Shown one piece after another: positions 17,573 through 25,530 of a DNA stretch of 52,500 nt. Below the pieces are notes generated by a model. That model saw only the letters and a list, made by a program, of their open reading frames with translations. It was not told the DNA's origin and made no database searches. Location of the stretch: assembly GCA_035439485.1 (NCBI GenBank), contig DAORKI010000013.1:1-52500 (forward strand). Direction: 5' to 3'. This stretch comes from CAIKXD01 sp035439485. GTDB taxonomy: Bacteria; Bacteroidota; Bacteroidia; UBA4408. Position numbers and translations under genes: made by a program. Position 1 is the stretch's first letter. Each line of letters begins with the position of its first letter.

Positions 17573-18331
17573 ATGCAACCAAAAATTATATTCATTATAA
17601 TACAGGTTGCAAGCATTCAATTTTTGTGTGCTCAAAATAGAAATATTTTATTTGAGCAAGCTTTGCTTTACAAAAAGGTTAATCAGGTAGATAAAGCACT
17701 TTCGTGTTTTGAAATGCTGTTAAAAAGCGATTCGAGTAATATTCAGTATTTGTGCAATGCAAGTATTTTTTACAGTAAAAAGGGCAATGAATTTGCTGAC
17801 AAACAAACTCGGTTGAATTATTTTAATAAGGCATATTATTTAGCAAGAAAGTCATTAGTTATTAGTTCAAATTTCCCTGAAAGTCATTATTGCATGGCAT
17901 TAGCAATGGGAAGAATGAATGAATTTGCTAGCACGAAAACTAAGATTTCAAATGCTAAAGAAATTAAATTACACATTGATGAAACATTAAAACTAAATCC
18001 AATGCATGCTGGAGCCTACCATTTACTTGGGCGTTGGCATAGAACTATGGCAGGTTTTAACACCTTAGATAAATTGTTGATTTCAAGCTTTTATGGCGGT
18101 GTTCCAAAGGGTTATAGCTATGACGCTTCCGTTAAAGCTTTTAGAAAAGCTATAGCCTTTGAACCATTTTACAAATTGCATCAATACGAATTGGCACAAA
18201 CTTTTTTTGAAATGGGAAAGCCAATAGAGGCCTTATTTTGGTTTAAAAAAGCACTTGCAATTTCGTCTAAAAACAAAATTGATTTGTTGATTGATAATCA
18301 TTGTAAAAAAGCGCTGATAGAGTTGCAGTAA
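17573..18331 (+). CDS. TPR-like exported protein (RMD1-like)
   Basis: A 252-residue protein, 10 bases after the M1 peptidase and presumably cotranscribed. Residues 1-20 are a signal peptide (ending LCAQ). The remainder is helical with TPR-like repeats: ILFEQALLYKKVNQVDKAL near 24-42, then segments near 100-150 and 180-230. The block AYHLLGRWHR...LLISSFYGGVP and KAFRKAIAFEP resembles the TPR family named after regulator of microtubule dynamics proteins, which also occurs in bacteria; the eukaryotic function does not carry over. A scaffold or accessory factor for the neighbouring envelope peptidase is a reasonable inference only. Confidence 0.7.
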   Translation: MQPKIIFIIIQVASIQFLCAQNRNILFEQALLYKKVNQVDKALSCFEMLLKSDSSNIQYLCNASIFYSKKGNEFADKQTRLNYFNKAYYLARKSLVISSNFPESHYCMALAMGRMNEFASTKTKISNAKEIKLHIDETLKLNPMHAGAYHLLGRWHRTMAGFNTLDKLLISSFYGGVPKGYSYDASVKAFRKAIAFEPFYKLHQYELAQTFFEMGKPIEALFWFKKALAISSKNKIDLLIDNHCKKALIELQ

Positions 18332-18346
18332 AGAATTATTTGGTCA

Positions 18347-18392
18347 AAAAGAAGCCTGATTGTACTAATAAAAGAAGCCTGATTGTACTAAT
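18347..18392 (+). repeat. two exact tandem 23-bp units
   Basis: The unit AAAAGAAGCCTGATTGTACTAAT is repeated back to back (18347-18369, 18370-18392). Each contains the 12-mer ATTGTACTAATA, which recurs at 22395-22406. Confidence 0.85.
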
Positions 18393-18454
18393 ATCTGTGT
18401 GAAATGAGTAAAGGTATTAGTTGTATTATTAAATAAATGCAATTGATATTAATT

Positions 18455-18472
18455 ACATGATTTTTATCATGT
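18455..18472. promoter_or_regulatory. palindromic candidate operator upstream of efflux genes
   Basis: ACATGAT-TTTT-ATCATGT is a perfect 7-bp inverted repeat about 37 bases upstream of the -7 box of the next gene. Half-sites ATGAT/ATCAT separated by four bases resemble the Crp/Fnr layout (TTGAT-N4-ATCAA). No regulator gene is adjacent. Confidence 0.35.
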
Positions 18473-18508
18473 TTGTTTATATTTTAAAAGGATATAAATA
18501 GTATTGCT

Positions 18509-18516
18509 TACCTTTG
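18509..18516 (+). promoter_or_regulatory. -7 box of the ABC efflux operon
   Basis: TACCTTTG is a full TAnnTTTG match, 7 bases before the ATG at 18524. No good -33 element is at the usual distance, consistent with an activator-dependent promoter. Confidence 0.45.
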
Positions 18517-18523
18517 TATTGTC

Positions 18524-19603
18524 ATGAAAAATTTCATATACTTTTGCATCATTGCACTAACATTTGGATGTCAATCAAAGGTGGAAAAAACTAAAGTTCT
18601 TGAGTCATCCATCACGGAATCTGTTTATGCTTCTGGGATGTTAAAGAGCAAAAACCAATATCAGGTTTTTGCAGGTGTCAATGGGATTTTAAATGAAGTA
18701 TTGGTTGCTGAAGGTGATACTGTTAAAATGGGAGATTTGTTATTTCGTTTGGTAGATGATGCAGCCATGTTATCAAAAGAAAATGCAGCACTTAATGCTC
18801 AGTTTGCTGAATTAAAAGCAAATAGTGGTAAATTAAATGAAGCTAAATTATTCCTAGAGCTTTCATCCAACAAAATGAAAAATGATTCTTTGCTGTACTT
18901 TCGACAGAAAAATTTGTGGCAACAGCAAGTAGGCACTAAAGTAGACCTTGAGCAAAAGGAATTGAATTATATGAATGCTAAAACAAATTATTATTCTGCC
19001 AAAGTAAAATACGATGAATTACTGCGTCAGCTTGAATTAAACGCAACAATATCACAAAAGAATTTGGCTATTTCAAGTAAAATGCAGAGCGACTTTTCAA
19101 TTAAAAGTGAAATAGATGGCATTGTATATAGCATTAATAAGAACAAAGGTGAGATAGTTTCATCACAAGCTCCAATAGCCGTTATAGGAGATGCAAAGCA
19201 ATTTATTTTAGAAATGCAGGTAGATGAATATGATATTTTAAAAATAAAAAAAGGATTACCAGTAATAGTAACGTTGGATAGTTACAAAGGAAAATCTTTT
19301 GATGCTGTTGTAACTAAAATAAATCCATTGATGAATGAGCGTAATAAGACCTTTATGATAGAGGCTGAGTTTGTAAATCCACCCGAGCTATTGTATCCAA
19401 ATACTTCGTTTGAAGCGAACATTTTACTTCGAGCCAAAAATAAAGCCTTATTAATTCCAAGAAATTGTTTGATAAATGATTCAATAGTAATTATGAGAAA
19501 TGGGGATAGCATTAAAGTTAAAACAGGCCTAAAGGATTATCAGAAAATTGAAATTATTGATGGATTGAAAGTGGGTGATGAGATAATTATTCCTAAGCAA
19601 TGA
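18524..19603 (+). CDS. HlyD/MacA-family membrane fusion (periplasmic adaptor) lipoprotein
   Basis: A 359-residue adaptor linking the inner-membrane ABC pump to the periplasm or outer membrane. Residues 1-16 end in a lipobox with Cys at TFGCQS, so it is probably lipidated. Order: a beta-barrel/lipoyl half (about 35-75, with VFAGVNGILNEVLVAEGDTV), an alpha-helical hairpin coiled coil (about 80-185), the second lipoyl half (SEIDGIVYSINKNKGEIV, about 195-215) and a C-terminal beta barrel (220-355). The ATG of the permease gene overlaps its stop (ATGA), so the three genes form one operon. No TolC-like outer-membrane gene is included. Substrate unknown. Confidence 0.85.
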   Translation: MKNFIYFCIIALTFGCQSKVEKTKVLESSITESVYASGMLKSKNQYQVFAGVNGILNEVLVAEGDTVKMGDLLFRLVDDAAMLSKENAALNAQFAELKANSGKLNEAKLFLELSSNKMKNDSLLYFRQKNLWQQQVGTKVDLEQKELNYMNAKTNYYSAKVKYDELLRQLELNATISQKNLAISSKMQSDFSIKSEIDGIVYSINKNKGEIVSSQAPIAVIGDAKQFILEMQVDEYDILKIKKGLPVIVTLDSYKGKSFDAVVTKINPLMNERNKTFMIEAEFVNPPELLYPNTSFEANILLRAKNKALLIPRNCLINDSIVIMRNGDSIKVKTGLKDYQKIEIIDGLKVGDEIIIPKQ

Positions 19604-20859
19604 AATTAAAATTGTTGGTTAGTATTTCGCAATCGCTGCTATTAGCGCGATGGAAACAAACATTAGTAGCTGCTATTGGTGTAACCTTTAGTATTACCAT
19701 GTTTATTACTTTACTAAGTTTTATGTCGGGATTAAATGATTTGCTAGATGGTCTTATCATAAATCGAACACCGCATATAAGGCTTTACAACGAGATTCAA
19801 CCTTCCATCAAGCAACCTTTAAATTTAAGTTCAAAGTATCAAAATCATTACCATTTTGTAAGTTCAGTCAAACCCAAAAATGAACTTCAAAAAATACAAA
19901 ATAGTGGTACAATTATGCATACCCTTAAAAATGATAAAAGGGTTTTAGGTGTTGCACCAAAAATAACAGCACAAGTATTTTACAATGTTGGTACAATTGA
20001 CCTTACAGGCGTGATTAATGGTGTTGATGTGGAGGAGGAAAACAGATTATTTATGTTTAAAGATTACGTAACTTCCGGAAAATACATTGATTTGAAAAAT
20101 ACCCCAAACAGCATTATTTTAGGAAAGGGTGCAGCTGAAAAAATGTTAGCCAATATTGGCGATGTTATTCAGGTAACCACTACCAAAGGTGAGCGTATGC
20201 AGTTAAAAGTGGTGGGTTATTTTCAGTCGGGCATACAAGATATTGATAAGGTCCAAAGTTATGCCAGTATAGCTACTGCTCAAAAATTACTTGGTGAATC
20301 CAATGCATATGTGACGGATATTCAAGTAAAATTGAAGGATATACTACAAGCTCCTTCTGTGGCAAAAGAATATGCTCTGTTATATGATTTAGAGGCTATA
20401 GATATACAAACTGCCAACTCACAATTTGAAACAGGTAGCAACATTAGAACTATTATTTCTTATGCTGTAGGTATTACCTTATTGGTGGTAGCTGGTTTTG
20501 GGATATATAATATTTTGAATATGATGATTTATGAAAAAATGGATTCAATAGCTATTCTCAAAGCTACAGGATTTTCGGGAAACGATGTTCAAAAAATATT
20601 TATTGGTATTGCCATTGCTATTGGTCTTTTCGGAGGAATAATAGGATTAATTTTTGGATTTGGTCTCTCGGCAGTGATTGATCAAATTCCATTTAATACG
20701 CCAGCCTTACCAACAATTAAAACCTTTCCAATTAATTATAATCCGAATTTTTACATTATTGGCGCCCTATTTTCATTAGTTACTACCTATTTTGCGGGTT
20801 ATTTTCCATCGCGTAAAGCAAGCAATATTGACCCAGTTATAATTATTAGAGGAAAATAA
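19600..20859 (+). CDS. ABC transporter permease, FtsX/LolE/MacB type
   Basis: A 419-residue inner-membrane permease with the FtsX-like layout: one TM near residues 20-45, a large periplasmic (MacB-PCD-like) domain of about 230 residues, and three C-terminal TMs (about 285-310, 330-360, 380-405). The motif AILKATGFSGNDVQKIF before the third TM is typical of LolC/E and MacB permeases. It overlaps the adaptor gene by 4 bases and the ATPase starts 2 bases after it. Such systems move lipoproteins, peptides or antibiotics by a mechanotransmission mechanism rather than a substrate channel. With an adaptor present, a MacAB-like export role is more likely than lipoprotein release. Confidence 0.87.
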   Translation: MKLKLLVSISQSLLLARWKQTLVAAIGVTFSITMFITLLSFMSGLNDLLDGLIINRTPHIRLYNEIQPSIKQPLNLSSKYQNHYHFVSSVKPKNELQKIQNSGTIMHTLKNDKRVLGVAPKITAQVFYNVGTIDLTGVINGVDVEEENRLFMFKDYVTSGKYIDLKNTPNSIILGKGAAEKMLANIGDVIQVTTTKGERMQLKVVGYFQSGIQDIDKVQSYASIATAQKLLGESNAYVTDIQVKLKDILQAPSVAKEYALLYDLEAIDIQTANSQFETGSNIRTIISYAVGITLLVVAGFGIYNILNMMIYEKMDSIAILKATGFSGNDVQKIFIGIAIAIGLFGGIIGLIFGFGLSAVIDQIPFNTPALPTIKTFPINYNPNFYIIGALFSLVTTYFAGYFPSRKASNIDPVIIIRGK

Positions 20860-20861
20860 TA

Positions 20862-21542
20862 ATGGGACAAACAATAATATCATCAAAAAATATTTCCAAG
20901 TTTTTTCATGACCCTGTTACTATACAGATATTAAAGGATGTAACATTTTCTATTGATAGAGGAGAATTTGTTTCAGTAATTGGGAAATCGGGCTGTGGTA
21001 AGTCAACACTATTGTATATTTTATCAACCATGGATACCGATTACGAAGGAGAATTGTATATTGATGGTGTATTGATGCGTAATAAAAAAGAGGCTGAATT
21101 AGCTGTTGTAAGAAATGAAAAAATAGGATTTGTATTTCAGTTTCACTATTTGCTGAATGAGTTTTCAGTGTTAAGGAATGTGATGCTGCCCGGTTTAAAA
21201 TTAGCAAAATGCAGTATGCAAGAAATAGAGCATAAAGCATACGAAAAATTAAAAATACTTGGGATTGAAAATGAAGCGCTAAAACCTCCCAATCGATTAT
21301 CAGGTGGTCAAAAACAAAGGGTAGCCATAGCCCGTGCATTAATTAATGATCCTTTAATTATTATGGGAGATGAGCCAACTGGAAATTTGGATAAAAAAAA
21401 CAGTGAAATTGTATTTGATATTTTTAAAGAATTGGCTGATGTTTATCATCAAACCCTATTGATTGTTACGCATGATAATGAGTTTGCAGCACGTACAAAT
21501 AGAATTATTGAAATGGAGGATGGCAAGATAGTAAGGATGTGA
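20862..21542 (+). CDS. ABC transporter ATP-binding protein, LolD/MacB type
   Basis: The 226-residue nucleotide-binding subunit of the pump. Walker A is GKSGCGKST (41-49), the Q-loop follows in FVFQFHYLLNEFS, the signature is LSGGQKQRVAIARAL, Walker B is LIIMGDEPTGNLD and the switch His is in VTHDNEFA. It has the short standard length of the LolD/MacB/FtsE clade, whose Q-loop and EPTGNLD motifs it shares. Last gene of the operon. It is followed by a highly palindromic region (21560-21653) rather than a simple terminator. Confidence 0.92.
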   Translation: MGQTIISSKNISKFFHDPVTIQILKDVTFSIDRGEFVSVIGKSGCGKSTLLYILSTMDTDYEGELYIDGVLMRNKKEAELAVVRNEKIGFVFQFHYLLNEFSVLRNVMLPGLKLAKCSMQEIEHKAYEKLKILGIENEALKPPNRLSGGQKQRVAIARALINDPLIIMGDEPTGNLDKKNSEIVFDIFKELADVYHQTLLIVTHDNEFAARTNRIIEMEDGKIVRM

Positions 21543-21559
21543 GTTGAGACTTTAAACTT

Positions 21560-21653
21560 ATGCCGATATGATATTTGTAATAGACCAAATAAATTTGGTC
21601 TAGCAAATGATCATCGGCATATACCTCGGTTTGAAATGGTCTAAAGACCATTT
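21560..21653. repeat. nested palindromes in a convergent intergenic region
   Basis: An outer 8-bp stem ATGCCGAT (21560-21567) with ATCGGCAT (21613-21620) encloses a perfect 10-bp hairpin TAGACCAAAT-AA-ATTTGGTCTA (21581-21602). A second perfect 9-bp hairpin, AAATGGTCT-AA-AGACCATTT (21634-21653), follows. Both inner hairpins share GGTCTA/AGACC. No long T tract follows on either strand. It could be a bidirectional terminator for the two convergent genes or a mobile structured element. Confidence 0.7.
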
Positions 21654-21692
21654 CCCTTTCGTATTACTTCACAAACTTTTCACTTAGAATAA

Positions 21693-22100
21693 TCACCTCA
21701 GTAGCTCCATCATTTTTTCGGGATGAGCAAGTGATTTAAAGCCAAATTGAGTGTATAGGCCATGCGCATCGTTAGTGGCCAATCGCCAAGTTTTTACACC
21801 TGAAAGCTTTTTATCATTAAAAATAAATTCCAATAAAATTTTTGAGTAACCTTTGCCTCTGAATTTTTCATCAATAAAAACATCCATGAGATAGGCAAAT
21901 TGCACTAAATCGCTAACCACACGGGCATACCCAATTTGTTCATCACGAATAAAAATACCATAATTAAACGAATTTTTCATACACAAAAGCATTTCTGCTT
22001 CAGTTCTACCCATAGCCCAATGTGTTTTGGTTATAAATCTATGTATAAAATAAAAATCGAGTTCATCGATTTCAGTTTTAATCATGATTGGATTTGACAT
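21693..22100 (-). CDS. GNAT family N-acetyltransferase
   Basis: A 135-residue single-domain GNAT enzyme that would transfer an acyl group from acyl-CoA to an amine; the acceptor cannot be predicted. The acetyl-CoA pyrophosphate loop region reads VFIDEKFRGKGYSKILLEF (about residues 74-92), with the R-x-x-G-x-[GS] pattern as RGKGYS. The C-terminal DAHGLYTQFGFKSL is the usual beta5-alpha4 portion. It is close to small cytoplasmic bacterial GNATs and intact. The downstream Met6 (MIKTEIDE) is an alternative start. It has its own promoter at 22122-22150 and is convergent with the ABC operon. Confidence 0.85.
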   Translation of the reverse strand: MSNPIMIKTEIDELDFYFIHRFITKTHWAMGRTEAEMLLCMKNSFNYGIFIRDEQIGYARVVSDLVQFAYLMDVFIDEKFRGKGYSKILLEFIFNDKKLSGVKTWRLATNDAHGLYTQFGFKSLAHPEKMMELLR

Positions 22101-22564
22101 TTTAAATAAAAATTATGTTTGTAAATCTAAGCTTCAAACAAATAAAACAATTTTTAATCTAAATTCAGCATAAGATTATGGAGTACCGCTAAAACAATTG
22201 TAAATCAATTCATGAATCATGGCGTGATAATATATGTTAAGCGGAATTACCCTTATAAAATCAGGAGTTCAGCACTTAGGTATTTCGTTCTGATTATATT
22301 AATGCACATTTAATAAAACCTAGGGTAAATAAAATCCTCGTTACTTATCATACCGTTTTCTCTTTAAATTTAGTCAAAATGTGGTATAGTCTTAATTGTA
22401 CTAATACAGATGTATGATTTGTAAATTATAGTCATAATTTATAAATCACATTGGTATAATTTCAAGTAGTATCGGTATTAACCATGGCATATTTTTTTAG
22501 TCAAACTGAAAATAAATGCATATGGTATTAGGTAACGAGGATAATAAAAAGGTTATTGAGTTAA
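22101..22564. other. 464-bp intergenic region with short inverted repeats
   Basis: No reading frame is convincing here. It contains the GNAT promoter at its left edge, the 12-mer ATTGTACTAATA shared with 18359 and 18382, and an 11-bp inverted repeat, ATCCTCGTTAC (22334-22344) and GTAACGAGGAT (22532-22542), bounding about 209 bases. TTTAGTCAAA also occurs twice in direct orientation inside. A small non-coding element is possible. Confidence 0.4.
22122..22150 (-). promoter_or_regulatory. -33/-7 promoter of the GNAT gene
   Basis: On the minus strand TTG (22150-22148) and TAGATTTA (22129-22122, one mismatch to TAnnTTTG) are 18 bases apart, about 20 bases before the start codon. Confidence 0.45.
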
Positions 22565-23866
22565 TTATTCGATTATAAATTTATGTTTGAAAATTTTGTT
22601 TGATGATTGTATTTCGATAAAATAAAAGCCCGAATTTAAATCTTGTACATCAACATCAAATTGTGTTGTACCATTTTTAACAAGCGCGCCAAGGTTATTG
22701 AAAATTAAGTAGTTCAATGGCATTGCATCGTTATAATTTCGTTTTAAAAATAAAATATTTTTTGTAGGATTAGGGTATATTTGAATATTGTTATCAATTT
22801 TTTGTTTGGATGTTGAATTGGTTAATAAATTAGGATGATTCACTACAATATATCCGCTATCCCCCACTGCAAATACAATGCTATCGCTGTGAGATGCAAT
22901 ATCAAAAATTTCTTGGTCAACTTGATCATAGTCCCATATCATAAATTGACCTGGATTCTTAAATATCAACCCCACTTGTTGAAAGGGTGCTGCACCACCT
23001 GTATAAACGGTACCATCATTTGATTGATGTAAGGTGTAAAAATTAGGATAAAAGAATGTAGCTGAATTCATGTCAAAATTCCATGTTAAACCAGCATCAG
23101 TTGTTACATATAAACCGAATCCTGTATTTTGGGTTTCATAACCAGCATAAGCAAGTGTATCATTTACGATAAGTACTGAAGTTAAAGCATTTAAAGGAGC
23201 AGGCGTGCTTATCGAATCCCAATTTGCACCGCCATTTGTAGTTCTGAAAACATATCCACTTTTACTTACTGCTAAACCATAGCTATTGTCATAAAAATCA
23301 ATATCAGTAATTATGTTATCAGGTAAGAGGGTAGGCGCATTTAAGTTTGATAAATTCCATGTCCCAGTTTGCCAATTAGCACCCGTTACGTTGCTTATAA
23401 GTTCGCCTTGAAAACAACCAGAGCCAGCAATAAAGCCATTATTCTCATCAAAAAAATACATTCCTTGGTTATTGCATAAATTCCCAGGCAAAGAAATTGG
23501 ATTCCAGGTTAATCCACCATCGGTTGTTCCATAACTACCGCTGTATGGACCTACTGTCATAAATCCAACATTATCATTCAGGAATTGTAAATTTAAAATA
23601 TGGGCTCCGCTGGGAAAAAAATTCACCCCAGTAAAATTAATTTGACTCCAAGTTAAACCACCATTGGTAGTTTTCATGAATAAGCTGTCATTACCTCCTA
23701 AATAACCAATAGTGGCCGAACTAAAACAAATGGTATTTATTTTTTTTAAGGTACCACTTTGTATTTGTGTCCAATTTTGCGCTTGAACATTATTTGCTGC
23801 TACAAATAAAATCAGTAAATGCATTACTGAATAAAAAGTTGCTGTTTTAATTAAATTTGTTTTCAT
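22565..23866 (-). CDS. YCF48-like beta-propeller protein with T9SS sorting domain
   Basis: A 433-residue exported protein. Signal peptide 1-30 (ending VQAQ); about residues 31-345 are a propeller of the YCF48/photosystem assembly-factor-like type, with repeated units of TTNGG-T-W (for example FMKTTNGGLTWSQI, GTTDGGLTWNPI, FRTTNGGANWDSI, VTTDAGLTWNFD). Residues 360-433 are a T9SS type A sorting domain beginning QIYPNPTKN and ending HKFIIE. In Bacteroidota these are cell-surface proteins, not photosystem factors. A start 23 codons further upstream exists but would place the promoter (23889-23917) inside the gene, so ATG 23866 was chosen. It lies 69 bases downstream of the AraC gene on the same strand. 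Confidence 0.85.
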   Translation of the reverse strand: MKTNLIKTATFYSVMHLLILFVAANNVQAQNWTQIQSGTLKKINTICFSSATIGYLGGNDSLFMKTTNGGLTWSQINFTGVNFFPSGAHILNLQFLNDNVGFMTVGPYSGSYGTTDGGLTWNPISLPGNLCNNQGMYFFDENNGFIAGSGCFQGELISNVTGANWQTGTWNLSNLNAPTLLPDNIITDIDFYDNSYGLAVSKSGYVFRTTNGGANWDSISTPAPLNALTSVLIVNDTLAYAGYETQNTGFGLYVTTDAGLTWNFDMNSATFFYPNFYTLHQSNDGTVYTGGAAPFQQVGLIFKNPGQFMIWDYDQVDQEIFDIASHSDSIVFAVGDSGYIVVNHPNLLTNSTSKQKIDNNIQIYPNPTKNILFLKRNYNDAMPLNYLIFNNLGALVKNGTTQFDVDVQDLNSGFYFIEIQSSNKIFKHKFIIE

Positions 23867-23888
23867 AGTTTTTGTTTTTTGTACGTCA

Positions 23889-23917
23889 CAAAGGTAATTT
23901 AAGAAATAATAAATCAA
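23889..23917 (-). promoter_or_regulatory. -33/-7 promoter of the YCF48-like gene
   Basis: On the minus strand TTG (23917-23915) and TACCTTTG (23896-23889, full match) are 18 bases apart, about 22 bases before ATG 23866. It sits in the 69-base gap after the AraC gene. Confidence 0.65.
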
Positions 23918-23935
23918 CTTGTACAATTGCGACAA

Positions 23936-24772
23936 TTACTTGTATGTATTAAATTCTGAAGGAGAAATACCTGTTTGAGCTTTAAAGAATTTACTGAAAT
24001 GGGCAGGGTCAGAAAAATTCAAATCATAGGCCACTTCTTTAGCTGAAACTCCTGATTTTAGTAACCTTTTGGCTTCCAATAGGATTTGTTTAAAAATTAG
24101 ATTACTTACATTGTCGCCAGTACGTTGTAAAATAATTTCATTCAATAATTTTTCCGAAATATTGAGTTGTAAGGCATATTCCTTTACTTTTTTGTTTGTT
24201 TTAAAATTAGCACTAAGCAAACGTCTAAAAGCAGTGTAAACGTTATTATTTCGGTGGTCTAAATTTGCATGCAACTCGATATTTTGCTGCATGCAATAAA
24301 GTATCAACTGAGATAATTGGTTGATTATAATTTGATTTTTTAATGCTCCTTTCATATGAAAATCATTGAAAATTTGCTTGGCAAGATGATGTAAAACCTC
24401 TGCAAAAGATTCTTCAAAATGATAAATTGGAGAAAACTCTTTAACATCAAAACAAGCATGATCAAACAAAAAGTCTTCAATACTTTTAAATTGATTGAAA
24501 TGCAATAAATCAAACATATAAACAAATCCATAAGAGTTTTTATCACGTTTAATTTGATGTACCTGCCCGGGCGTGATGATATGCACTGAATTATCTTTTA
24601 TGGGAAATTCTATGAAATCAATGGTATGAATTCCACCGCCTCTCAAAAACAAAAAACACTCATAAAAATCATGGCGATGCGCCTCAGATACTGGCAATTT
24701 GGTGAGTTCAGGTAGCTCAACAATTTTAATTTCCTTAATTTCTTCTTTTGGAAGAATGTGGACAGGAATCAT
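23936..24772 (-). CDS. AraC family transcriptional regulator
   Basis: A 278-residue one-component regulator. The N-terminal half (about 25-100) is a cupin/AraC ligand-binding domain (HRHDFYECFLFLRGGG, then a VHIITPGQVHQI strand). The last 100 residues carry two helix-turn-helix units: VKEYALQLNISEKLLNEII and the conserved second motif VAYDLNFSDPAHFSKFFKAQTGISP. The ligand is unknown. It immediately precedes a promoter-bearing T9SS surface gene on the same strand, which is its closest candidate target. The start ATG is unambiguous for the family. Confidence 0.9.
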   Translation of the reverse strand: MIPVHILPKEEIKEIKIVELPELTKLPVSEAHRHDFYECFLFLRGGGIHTIDFIEFPIKDNSVHIITPGQVHQIKRDKNSYGFVYMFDLLHFNQFKSIEDFLFDHACFDVKEFSPIYHFEESFAEVLHHLAKQIFNDFHMKGALKNQIIINQLSQLILYCMQQNIELHANLDHRNNNVYTAFRRLLSANFKTNKKVKEYALQLNISEKLLNEIILQRTGDNVSNLIFKQILLEAKRLLKSGVSAKEVAYDLNFSDPAHFSKFFKAQTGISPSEFNTYK

Positions 24773-24997
24773 AATTTTTGGTTTGTTTTAAAATGTAAAA
24801 ATAGACATTTTTTAAATCCTAAATAAGATCAAAATAAGCTCAAACATTCAATATTATCAAACATATAAGCCCTTGAAGACGATCAGTAAAAACATTCTTT
24901 TTAAAGCCAAAATAATTTAAATTAAAGCTTAAGATGCAACAAACAGGTATAAAAATACAATATTTTATAGATATTTGCATAAATAATACTATAACTT

Positions 24998-25519
24998 ATG
25001 GAAGATATTTTAGATATTTTTAAGTACATTTTACCCTCAGTTGTCACATTTTTGGCAGCATATTTTATTATTAAAGCTTTTTTGGACAGAGAATATAAAA
25101 ACAAATTGATGGATCTAAGAATGCAAAATCACAGCACAATCACACCCATTCGTTTGCAAGCCTATGAGCGTATGACCTTGTTTTTAGAACGAATTGCTTT
25201 AACACAACTAATTACCAGGGTGCATAAAAGTGGCATGAGTGCGCGATTACTTCAAAACGAAATGGTAAAAACTATACGAGCCGAATATGAACACAATTTA
25301 TCACAACAAATATACGTCACACAGCAATGTTGGAACTCAATAAAAACAGCCAAAGAAGAAACTATAAGAGCTATCAATATTGCTTCAACTAAAGTACCTG
25401 ATGATGCAGCTGGTTTAGATTTAATAAATGTAATTTTTGAATTGGTAACCAAAGTTGAAAAATTGCCTACAGACATTGCATTAGAACAATTGAAATTAGA
25501 GGCCAAACAAACATTTTAA
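24998..25519 (+). CDS. conserved membrane-anchored protein, DUF7935-like
   Basis: A 173-residue protein with one N-terminal transmembrane helix (about residues 9-28), a charged stretch, and a helical cytoplasmic domain with the recognisable block TPIRLQAYERMTLFLERI (about 49-66) and EYEHNLSQQIYVTQQCW (about 95-111). I recall this family in Bacteroidota beside methylmalonyl-CoA mutase genes, later catalogued as DUF7935; no function is established. The mutase gene starts 11 bases downstream, so they are cotranscribed. A -7-like GATATTTG is at 24970-24977. A membrane-linked role connected to the mutase is inference only. Confidence 0.7.
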   Translation: MEDILDIFKYILPSVVTFLAAYFIIKAFLDREYKNKLMDLRMQNHSTITPIRLQAYERMTLFLERIALTQLITRVHKSGMSARLLQNEMVKTIRAEYEHNLSQQIYVTQQCWNSIKTAKEETIRAINIASTKVPDDAAGLDLINVIFELVTKVEKLPTDIALEQLKLEAKQTF

Positions 25520-25530
25520 AATTTATTTTT

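Noticed and set aside
23867..23935. 23-codon N-terminal extension of the YCF48-like protein
   Set aside because: It contains a full -33/-7 promoter; the signal peptide begins naturally at 23866.
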